This document shows, piece after piece, positions 30,720 through 41,000 of a stretch of 64,000 nucleotides of DNA. The translations under genes and the position numbers were made by a program. Every line of letters begins with the position of its first letter. The first letter of the stretch is position 1. The DNA lies in NCBI RefSeq assembly GCF_003711515.1, contig NW_021167082.1:1606111-1670110 (forward strand). The letters run 5' to 3'. This DNA is from Sodiomyces alkalinus F11. Its lineage: Eukaryota; Ascomycota; Sordariomycetes; Glomerellales; Plectosphaerellaceae. The notes beneath the pieces were generated by a model. The model worked only from the letters and a program-made list of their open reading frames with translations, searched no databases and had not been told where the DNA came from.

Positions 30720-32318
30720 ATGAACTGCGATATTTGCAGCCGTTCATACGACACGGTCCGGCTACCCTTCCTCTGCCCGGTAGACGCGAGGAACCACTGC
30801 TATGACGGACGTCTCAAGCACGCGACGCTGCTTCTCCAAAACGAGACCCTTCAGAAGCAGATCAGCAAGTTGGCCGAGGATCAGACCACCGACGACAAGT
30901 TCATCGCCAAGCGAGATGCCGTCTCGGAAACACGTGCGGCCCAAGACAGGACGAGCCGCATCATCGAACAAGCCGACAAGCTGCGACACCACATCGCCGC
31001 CGCCCGGGAGGAGATGGAGGACCGCAAGGCCGCCATCGCCCGTCGGAGAAGCGATCTGGCCTCCGCGACCAACGGTCTCGCCGCGAGGAGAGCAAGGCAG
31101 CTGGACGACGTGGAGAGGTCGATCCAGGCCGCCAAGTTCAAGTGGAACCGCAACGCCGACGCCATGGCCAAGACCCGTGCCTTTTTGTGTCTGGAGGCCG
31201 CCCGGCTTTTCGGCTTGCGCCGCGTCAAGACCGGCTCTTCGTCGTCCTCGCGGTACCAATACAAGATCGGAGGAGTAGACATCTTTGATCTCGAGTCGAT
31301 GCACGGTATGTCGGACTTCATGTGTGGTTGTGCTGAAATGAAATCCCCCGCCCCGAAACTTCCCCCAAGAATCGTGTGGAACTGACATGCCATCTCGTCG
31401 GTAGCTGCGTCCCCCGAACAGCTGTCGACATCTCTAGCGAACGTCGCTCACATCCTCGCCTTGGCCGCACATTATCTCTCGTTGCGGCTTCCGGCGGAAC
31501 CGACGTTGCCTCACTGCGACTATCCGCGGCCGACCATCTTCACGCTCGCCTCGTCGTATCAGCACGGAAAAGTCCCTTTCCCCGGCAGCGCCGCCATTCC
31601 CGGTTTCGGTGCAGACTACGACCTCGCCCAGCACCTGCCCGTGCCGAGACCTCGCCCGTTGTACGTCGACAAAGCTCTGCCCGCGCTGGCAAAGGAGGAC
31701 CCGTCCGTGTATTCGTTGTTCCTCGAAGGCGTGACGCTCCTCGCGTATGATGTCGCGTGGGTCTGTAACACCCAGGGCGTCTCCGTAGGCGACAGGACCT
31801 CCTTCGACGACGTCTGCCGCATGGGCCGCAATCTGTACACCCTGCTCATCGGCCAGCAAATCCACGGTGCCCAGGCGGCAAGGACATATGCACCGCCAAC
31901 CATGGTCGTGGGGAAATCGGAAGCCGTCGACCACCAAGAAGAGATCGGCCAAGCTGCCTCGCTCATGGGTCGCTACTCGCACGGAGCTGCCCACACCTTC
32001 CTCTGTGCTGCAGACGGTATTGATTTCGCCCGGAGCTTCAAGTTGCCTAACCCCCTTAAGTTGGTGGACAGGCTGAAGAGGAAGCTCGTGAGTGAAGTCG
32101 CCATCCCGGAATGGGAGGTGTTGGAGGAGGATGAGTGGGCTGGTGGCGATGACGCACTTGACGGTGGCAGCGTCGTCAACGTGGCTGGGCCGGTGTCGAG
32201 ACAAGAAGGGGAAACCAAAACAAGCAAAACAGACAACGTTCCCGCGTCGTCTCAAAGAGGACCGCGCTCTGGTTCTGGTTCTGGTACAAGCGGGTGGACC
32301 AAGGTGAAGAGTCGATGA
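30720..32318 (+). CDS. ATG14: Atg14, autophagy-specific subunit of PI3-kinase complex I
   Basis: Predicted Atg14/Barkor, which directs the Vps34-Vps15-Atg6 complex to the phagophore assembly site. 499 aa, two exons: 30720-31305 and 31405-32318. The N-terminus CDICSRSYDTVRLPFLC carries the zinc-like cysteines (C3, C6, C19). A coiled coil follows, about residues 45-160 (EETRAAQDRTSRIIEQADK-type heptads). The C-terminal half has the conserved blocks SLANVAHILALAAHYLSLRL, RPTIFTLASSYQ, a Tyr-Asp/Val-Ala-Trp-x-Cys motif (LLAYDVAWVCNTQG) and GRYSHGAAHTFL. A disordered Ser/Thr-rich tail ends in WTKVKSR. The split Ala codon at the junction is supported by the continuous fold. Atg6, its direct binding partner, lies upstream in the same window. 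Its stop is only 5 bp from the end of the open frame of the next, convergent gene. Confidence 0.88.
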
Positions 32319-32323
32319 GAGCA

Positions 32324-35300
32324 TCATCCGCCCAACGGTAAAGAGAGAAAGAGCACGACATCTCGGCTGAGTTCTCGTGTGATGGCGGTAAGAATGCAGG
32401 CTGATAAGAACCTGATGCTGATGTGGTTCAATACTCCGACAGGTCCTGATAAAAATAGCGAAACCCCTTGCATTCCTCTTTTTTTTTTTTGTTGGTTTCT
32501 CGTTTTGCTTTTTTTTTTGTTGCTTTTTTTTTTCCTTTTTCCCCCCGCTCTCCCAGAGTCCCTTATAAATGGGATTCGTCGCGCCCATGGAGGTAAAGGG
32601 CGGATCAAGAAGACATCGGCCGAAGCGTTGCCCTCGGGGCCGGACCGGACGTTACCGTCACCCCGGCTCGGAAGCCAGCCACTTCCCGCCACCTCTCCAG
32701 CAACGACACGCAGTCTTCCTCGTAGAAGATCCCGGCGTTGACCAGCTCCTCCATCATGTCGTCCATCCAACTGATGGCCGCCGTATCGAACTGCTTGCGG
32801 GTAGGGTTGGACAGGATGTCCCACTCCCTCGCGAAACGCCGCCACACCTGCGCCGCGCGTTCCACGGCCTTTTCCCGCGTCGCGTCCGGATACTCGCCCG
32901 GAACCACCTGATAGAAGAGCGTACGAGTGAGATCCCGAACGCGTCTCTCGACCTCGTCGTCCCTCATCACGGTGTCTCTCGACCTCGTCGTCCCTCATCA
33001 CGGTGTCTTCCTCCTCGGACACCCGGTCCTTGGTGCGTTTCTCCTTCCTGTAGGTGTTCCGGGGCTCCTTGCGGGCGGTCTGTCCCTTCCCGTAGGTGTT
33101 CCCGGGCTCCTTGCGGGCGGTCCGTCCCTGCGCCAGCACCTTGCGCTGCGCCTCCTCGTACTGTTCCTTCCGAGCCTGCTCTGCAGCTTCCATCTCCCTC
33201 CTGGCCTGTTCGCGTTGCTCGGCTGTGGCAGGGGTGCCGCGCAGCCTCCGCATAGGGCGGTTGTTGTTAGACCTGAACTGGAACACGGGCTCCGGCGCGA
33301 GAGAAGATGTCGCCGGGGGGTCAGGTTGCTGTTTGCTGGGCTCGGAGGTTGCGGATCCGGATCCGGATGGGAGTACTGGGCGCTCCGCGGGAGGAGCGGG
33401 AGGAGGTCGACTCGGAGCCGGGGCCGGCGCACCACCCATAGGAGAAGGCGAGTCTTCTGTCGTTTCCTCAGCCACACGCTTGGGCGCGGGCGTTGCCGGC
33501 TCAAGGGAGGCTTCCCGAACCGGAGAAGACTTGCCATTAGGAGAAAGGGAATCTTCCCTTCTCAGGGCTTCGACTCGGCCAGAACCAACCTTGCACTGGC
33601 GCTTCTGAAGATCAGCGCGAGAGGCGCATAGGGAGCTGGTCTTTGGCCGTCTGACAATCTTCTTCTGGGATCCAGCAGGAGAAGATGCCACCGTCGATGG
33701 CGAGTCGACGGGCCCTGACCCCGTTGCTTTGCCCTGGGGCGTCTGCAACGGTGGAGTCGGGTCGGGCGACTTCTGGCGAGCCGGCTTAGGCGTCTGGCAA
33801 TCCGAGGGAGCGGCAGTACCGGGCGTAGAAGGAAGAGCGATAGGCGTACGAGGATGAGCAGGAGGGGGGGTAGGGGGAAGCCGGGGGCGAGGGCGGGTGG
33901 TACTTGTAGCAGCCGGAACCGTATATTTCGGAACCGGTGCCGCATCCTTCGGAGCCGAGACCGTGTTATGATTGGAACAAGTAGGAGCCGGGCGTTGAGG
34001 AGCCGGAGAGGCTGGGAGAGCAATGTCGTTCTTCGCGGGAACGACTTCCGTCACCTGCGAGGTAACCGGCTTGGTGACCGGGTGGTCGCTTTCCATTGAG
34101 AACTCGGCCTTCACAGCGCTCAGCCAATCCCCATATCTTTGGCGACGGCGACGGAGCCGGGAACCCTTGAGCGGTTCTTCGAACAACTCGGCCGATTCGC
34201 GGTGGCAGCGGATCTTGAGAAAAGCGGTTACCACCTCAGCTGGAGAGAGCTTCTCCTCCTCCTCCTCCTCCTCCTCCTTTTTCGGGCGGGGTTGGGGACT
34301 GGGCCTTGAAGGCTGGGCTGGCGCGTGAAGGGGGGCATCTCCCATTTCTGTGTCGAGGGCTGGCTTTGCCTGTCCAATAGCCGGGGAAGGCTGCCGGGGC
34401 GGGTCGGTCATGTTTACTTCCTTTACTTTCGTTGCCTGGGGGGGAGGTGGATTCTGGATCAATGGCCCGAATGTGGGAGCATCCAGCATATCGACTTCCT
34501 CGTTGTCGTTGCTGGCAATGGCGGCAGGTTTCTTGTTGCGAGGCGTACCGGGAGGCGTCGCGTCGTAGATCTCCGTGTCATCCGAGGAGGCAGGTTGACT
34601 AGTCGGAGGGCCGCCCTGGCTAAACTGGGGCTTGTCGACGACGTTTTGGACTGGCCTAGTGATTAGACGAATCCTAGGCTTGGACAGGGCAGGGACTCGG
34701 AGAGCCGGAATGGAGGTTGGTGTGAAGTTGAAAACCGGCTTGACCGCTTCCTCCCTTGGGGGGCCGCCGCCAGTGAAGACCACGCGATTTGAGTTAGGAA
34801 GCTGAGCCGGCACGGGATCGACTTGCTTAGACATAGCCGAGTCGGCAACTGGATTCTCAGCCGTCACCTCTTCCTGCCGAGGGACGACATGCTCCTCCTC
34901 CTTCAGAAGAACGGGGACCTTCTCCATGGGAACTTGGACTTTCGTTTCCTCAGTTGCCCGAACACTGGGGACCGTCACCAACGACTCGGAGCGGTTCTGC
35001 GAGTCACCAGCATCGTCCGTGGCCACTTCCTTGCTTGCCGAAGCCGCGGGAGTGACGGCCCTGACGGGGCACTCCGCTGCCCTTTCCGGCTTCATCTCTT
35101 GATGACGGGGCTTGATGTCGATAGACGGGATGAGGGAAAGCGTGAGCTTGGGCTCGGGCTTGACAGGCTTTGTCTCGAGGTGAAGGGGCTTGGTGTCGAC
35201 AGATACAATGGGAAAAAGAGTGAATTTGGCCTTGGGCTCGGCGGGCTTCATCTCTTGGCGAGGGGGCTTGGTGTCGACAACAGGTATGATGTGGGAAAGA

Positions 35301-36904
35301 GCGAGTTTGAGTTTGGCCTTGGGCTCGGCGGACTCCATCTCTTGATGAGAGGGCTTGATGTCAGCAACGGACGTGATGGGCGACAGAGTGAGGTTGGCCT
35401 TGGTCTTGGCGGACTTCATCTCTTGATGAGGAGGTTTGATGTCGACAACGGACATAATGGGGGAAATCGTGAGGTTGAGCTCGGGCTTGGGGGGGAGAAG
35501 GAGACTGCCCCAAGACGGGGTGAGAGGTCGTGGGTGCTCAATCGAACCAGTGGCGGTCAGTCCGGTCGGGGATTGATGGATGCCAAACTGCTTTCGCAGT
35601 CGTTCCGTCTTGCTGAGACCCTTGGTCACCGGCGGCGTGGTCACACTCTGGCGGCTCTCCTCTCTCTCGACGGTGAGTGGGTGGTAACTTTTCTTCATCA
35701 AGTCCAGGGTCCTTCTCAGCTTGACGATTTCGATCTGGAGGTTGGCGATGTCTGCTGCGGCTACGACATGTTGTCGGTTCTCTTCTCTCTCGACCAGAAG
35801 CAGATCAAGGCCCTCTTTTAGGGAGTTCTGGCTCATCATCATGATGGCGATTTCGGTCCGGAGGCTTTCGACCTCTTTCAAGTTGTCCTTGACCAGCCGC
35901 TCGAGCTCACACTCTCTGGCGGGCTTCGGTCCGGGGGTATCGTCGACTTGGTCTGGATCACCAGAGCCAACTTCCTGATCCGGTACCGGGGTCTTGGTCT
36001 TGGTCCCCTCTACTGTTACAACGGCGGCCTTATCGGCCGGTTGGGCGGCAGGCTCGGCGACGGGTCCGGGTTCGGGTCCGGGTCCGCTCGCCTGGCCGGG
36101 GATTGTCTCTTCAAGTCCAGGGAATGTGCCTGGCAAATGGGCGGGCTTGTCTCGCAGAAAGTCCAAACAGAAACCCGACCTCCACGACCAGATCCCGAGG
36201 ACCAGGTGGTAGCAGACAGTCAGGATCCCTTCCATTGGCGTCCGGTCCCAGAGGATCCATCGGCTTTTTGGCCATCCGTAGTCCCAAACAAGTGCGCCCA
36301 CATGGGGGAGAACGGTCCATCTAGGGCACCATTCTATCAAGTTCAATAGCCAGACTGTGACCCAGAAGCTATTGTAATTGCAATATAAGTCAGTTTCAAC
36401 CAGCTCAAGGCAGCAACGAGAGGTACCACAGGCAGCAGGAAAATAGGGGCCCAGGAACACTTACGAGCCACTTTCATAGTCATAGATCAACTCGTAACCT
36501 GGGTTGACAAAGTCCAGGCCGGTAGCTTCCTTAATCAGGTCCTCGATAATCTCGACGACGAGGCGAACAATTATGCCGCCGGAGTGAAGCAGCAGCAGCA
36601 AGGACAAGGACGGGAGCAACCACTGGGGCCGGAAACGGGGCACCGTAGCCAGCACGGAGGCGGCGTAGGCGAGGTAGAGACTATTCCGAGCCACGCTATC
36701 CAGGGTGCTGAATTCTTCGGCCGCCACTTTTCCGACGCAATAGATCGTCGAGATGGTGCTTGTCGAGAGGTGGCAAGCCTCCTTGGCGAGGGCCGGTACG
36801 AGTTGTTCGTAATACTCGAGCGCGCCCACGAACACGGCGATGGCGGCGACGAGGGCGAGCGAGTAGATCTCGACGCACGTTATCTTGATGTTGAGGATGT
36901 CCAT
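32324..36904 (-). CDS. Large membrane protein with repetitive disordered tail; frameshifted near 3' end
   Basis: I do not recognise this protein. Two exons: 36904-36465 and 36368-32324, giving 1494 aa as read. The N-terminal about 240 residues hold five or six hydrophobic segments (for example SLALVAAIAVFVGALEYY, LLPSLSLLLLLHSGGIIV, SFWVTVWLLNLIEW), so it is a multi-pass membrane protein. A long Pro/Lys/Glu-rich region follows, with a coiled segment, five diverged repeats around DIKPxHQEMK (35080-35485) and two TARKEPxNTY repeats (about 33060-33125). At 32944-33005 a perfect 31-bp tandem duplication shifts the frame. The last about 215 codons then read non-protein-like sequence, including Lys/Asn from a poly(T) tract. 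In the other frame, a helical C-terminal domain (LTRTLFYQVVPGEYPDATRE to LLERWREVAG) ends at 32605. An alternative ATG lies at 36943. Confidence 0.6.
32944..33005. repeat. Perfect 31-bp tandem duplication causing a frameshift
   Basis: Two exact copies, 32944-32974 and 32975-33005, each beginning TCTCTCGACC and ending TCATCACGGTG. Since 31 is not a multiple of 3, the second copy changes the frame of the minus-strand gene. The peptide MRDDEVER is encoded in both frames, which marks the junction. Confidence 0.95.
35080..35485. repeat. Five diverged coding repeats, about 75-87 bp each
   Basis: On the minus strand each unit encodes a variant of LTLSPIxSVxDIKPxHQEMK followed by a Lys/Glu/Pro linker. 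Units keep the frame but differ by substitutions and small in-frame indels, so the array is old or under weak constraint. Confidence 0.85.
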
Positions 36905-38037
36905 TTTGATGATGAGGATGAGATGAATCAGATGATGGATCAAAATGGATAAAAGGGATGGAAAGGAGATGGGGAAACGCCTCTGCTGAGGGACTCTTTT
37001 GATGGATCGTGATGCTTGATAGGCACAAAAAAAGTGTGAACAGAGGTGGTGAAGGGAGGAAAGGTAGGAAGTTGAACCTCAGAGGCAAGAGCTTTTTTAT
37101 CTGTTTGTTTAGGGGTTGCCTGGTCGCGGTCGCTTAGTAGGTAACCATATCCGGCACTTGCCTCGTCTGTGATATCAAGGTGAGAGGGCGAGAGTGTGAG
37201 AGTGGCTTGAGTTAAAGGCAAGAGCCGGTTGACAGGGCAGGTGCGGTTGCGTACTTGACGACTACCCTCTTTCCACTTTGGTCAAGTACGCTACTACTTG
37301 CCCTCAAAGGGAGGACCTATATGGCTCTTACTACCTTTTCTGATTAGAATAATCCATGATGGAAGTAAGATGCATGGCAGAATTGTAAAATGAGTTTCTT
37401 GATATGAGGTTAAAATTATATTTACAGAGCTCCCTAGAGTTTCCATGGCTTGTTGAAACTTCATGTTGCTTATGGTGATGGCAAGAGTATGAAGAGTGGT
37501 TCCGAGGATTAGGTTAGTCTGTAAAACTATATCGTTTACCTTTATATTATGCAAATCGAGTATCTATAAGGTAGATAATAGAATTCCTATGCCATGACAC
37601 AAGATGTTGATGTTGGCCGCGGGGGGTGAGGGTCTCCTTTCTTTCAATCATTACTTGTTAGACTTGATACGACAACTCCTTGAGTCCTTGCAGCTGGAGA
37701 TCTAGAGAGCGGAAACAGAGCCGGGAAGCATAGGTAATTTGTTCATAGACTTAAGTGTGGGGTGCCCTTTTGAGACCTTTTTTTCATCGTACAATACGAA
37801 TACACGAAATGATACCGCATGATGAATCATGAAGCAATAACACTAAAGAATAAAAAGATAGCGGATTGCCCCTGAAAACCCGCCATGCCAAGGTGTCATC
37901 CCGCAATAATATTAATATTCCTAAGACCCCATTAAGTTGTTCGTCAAGGCATAAAAAGCATAATGGTATCAAACAAGCCCTAAACCACCCAGCCCGAACC
38001 CTTGCCAAGGCATGCAGCCTAACCCATCCCATATCCT
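36905..38037. other. AT-rich intergenic island
   Basis: 1.1 kb between the membrane-protein gene start and the SPC7 stop. The parts 37290-37660 and 37780-37960 are clearly more AT-rich than the rest of the window. An 86-codon minus-strand frame (37294-37554) reads VLQTNLILGTTLHTLAITIS and similar, with no recognised domain. It might be decayed repeat DNA. No gene accepted. Confidence 0.45.
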
Positions 38038-41000
38038 CTATTTCCTGCCTCGGGCGAGCAGTCTCTCATGAAGATCAACAAGCACGTCACACCAAGAGGG
38101 CGCACCTTCGCCAACAGGCCTAACCATCTCACCCAAATGCGTCGAAAGAAACTCGGACATCTTCCCCGCATTGAACGTCTCCCCGTACACCACTCTCGCC
38201 TGGGGATGAAGAGAAAACTCCACCCCGTCGGGCCGGCTGGCAGCCTGCACGTGAAGAGAGACCTCTACTCTAGTCTCGATGGGGACCAGGAGAAGTGAGG
38301 AGCAGATGGCAATCGACGAGTCGGAAGTCCGGACGACCGTTGTCGGGAACGTGGTGTTGATCCTCCGGATTTGGCTCCGAGTGGAGACCGCCAAGTCCCA
38401 CGACGTCCGGACCGTGCGGAGAAGGTCCGGGATTTTAGTGGGGCTCTGCGGGAGTGCGCGCACGTGATCTCGGATGCATTGCAGGAAAAATTCCGACTCG
38501 GCTGTCGAAGGCTTCGAAGGCTCCGCGCCCGTCTCGCGGTTCGACGCGACATACCACAAATCGATCTGCGCGTTTTTATGGTCTCGCTGGAGGGAACTGA
38601 CGTTGAACACGAGCTCAATGTCCCGCTTGTAGGCCATGGAGATTGTCGTTCCAGAAGTACCAGTGATGGCCCAGCCGTACTGTTTCTCCATCTCGTCCAC
38701 TCGCTCTGCGAAACAATGAACACGTTAGCGCTGGATATACTCTAAGGGGGAGAGCAAGGGGAAAGGGCTCCATACCTTGCAGGGAAATAATCTCGCCCGT
38801 CGACCATCCTCGGCACTCCTCGCGAATCTTCTCCGATTCTCGAATATCCGCGAGGCACTCGTTCTTCCGCGCACTCAGTTGTTCGACATCCTCCTCCGAC
38901 TCCTGCAGCTGTTGACGAAGCTCGCGAACCCGTCGCCTCTTCTCCTCCACATCCTCATCGACCTTGCGCAGCTGCGCCCGCACCGCCTCGAGCTCCGCAG
39001 GGTCGCTATCCGCCAAGTCCCGCGCCACCGCCTCGAGGTCGCCCCGCTCCTCAGCCAACTCCTCGAACCGGGCCACGAGCCCCGGGACCACGGACGCCAG
39101 GAGCTTCTCCTGCTGCCGGAAGAGCTGCGCGTCGGCGCCCATGCCCTCGGCGATCCGCTGGAGGCCCTCCCGGAGCCCCTCCTGGAGCGCCGTGCGCCAG
39201 TCGTACCACATCGCCTTGCTCTCCAGCCGCGCGTGCGTCTTGCTGTTCTTGAACTGGTTGTCCAGCACGCTCTTGAACTCGGCCGCCGCCGACATGTACT
39301 CCCGGAAGAGCGGCGGGTTGTCCTCCAACGTCTCCGCCTCGATCTCGCGCACGATCCGCCGGCCCTCCGAGATGTACTTCTTCAGCTCGCGGCAGGAGTG
39401 CTGGTAGAGCTCCAGCATCGGCACCGTGCACGCCCCGGCCACCACGCACCGCTCCAGCGGGAAGTGGTCCTCGCCTTCCGGGATGCCGTCCTTGAGCGCA
39501 TCCGGCGCCTGCGTGTGCCTCCGCTTCGTTGTGGTGAGCTCCATAAACCGAATCGATGTCATGTTGAGGAAGTCTTGGAGGTGGATCCGGTCGCCGGCGG
39601 GATGACCACCTTTCAATGAGTGCTTGCTGCTACTCGTCTGACTGCGATGGGAATCCACTGGCTGCGTAGAGGCGTCATCCTCGCCGTAGTGGGGATGGCC
39701 TCGACCTTGTGAGGAACCCACAGCGCCGCCCTCCTTCTCAGGCGATGCAACGGGACTGGGTGTCGTCCCTCTTCGCGTCTCAATGCCCTGGCCACGGTGT
39801 TGCGAGGGCCGTGCGACCCGCCGACCCGTGGTTTCTGCCATGCTTGGTGGCTGCTGAAGCTTCACGTTCTTAACAGGGCTGCCTTGGTGACCCTTCAACC
39901 TCTTCACGCCGTCCATTTCCTCTGCTTCGTCCTCTTCGTCGAGCTCAGCTGGTCGCTTGCCTAGAAGTCCCATTGCGCTGCCCACGTGGAGACTCTTGCG
40001 GCCCCTCAAGGGCTTCTTTTTCGGACTCATGCTCTCAATCATATCTTTGAGATTGAGAGTCCCGTCTCCGTCGTCCTTGGGATCGCCTTCGTTTCGATTA
40101 CGGCTTCTGCTGTCCGGTGCAACGCCGTGATCCAGTTCGGTCCCCTCTTCCATTTCGCGAGGATCCGCGAAAGTCACCCCACGCGAAGTACCGGGGACGA
40201 AGCTCTCGGCGGTTTCGCCAATAGACCCTCTTCTGTCAAAAATGGCTGCTACACGAGGAGATCCCAAGCCGGGCTTGTCGGCCCCCACACCTGAGTGTCT
40301 CCGCGGTTGCGGCGTCAGAACCACGGTAGGGGTCCTGGTTCCCGTGTTTGGATCATCCCGGAAAATATCAGAGGCTTTGTTCGCCGTCTTTCTTGGTGAG
40401 GGGGTCGCTGGCTTGCCATCGGGCAGTTTTGTGCGCCCGCCGCTGGCTCTGGTTCGAGACGGAGACGTTCTCGTTGGTGAGGAATGTTCCCTGGAGGGTG
40501 ATTGGGACCCTGTTCTTCTCGTCGGCGACCGCGCGTCCGTTCGAGCTCGAGAAGAGAAAGTGGATCCGACGGGGCTCGGTGTTCCCTTGAAAGGAGACGA
40601 CTCCGGAGTCGGGGAACGTCGCTGGGCTAAACTGCGTCGGAGGCCAGCGCCTCTGAAGGGATTCTGAGCTGGGCTTTGTTGGCCCGCAGTATGCGACGCC
40701 GGTCTGGCGGCGGGCGCAATGCTTCTCGTTGGTGACTTGGACTCGATCGCCGTAGACTTCGATGGGGGGTCTGGCCTGTCGACTTCCGCTTCCATAAACT
40801 TCTTTGCCGCGACACGAGACTCCGGAGTAGAAGTACCCTTAATGATGCCCCCTATAGCCGTTGTCATCTCCATACCCATGGTCGCCTCGCCCTCGTCATC
40901 GACGGTGGCAGAAGGGAGGATGCGGCCAACGGCAGTGGTCTTATCCATGCCCATTGTTGCTTCATCCTCGTTGTTGTCGGTGCCGGCTGCGGGCAGTATT

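Noticed and set aside
34823..35821. 332-codon plus-strand frame with LGLGLGGLHLL repeats
   Set aside because: The repeats are the complement of the DIKPxHQEMK repeats in the minus-strand membrane-protein gene, so the frame is a mirror of coding repeats.
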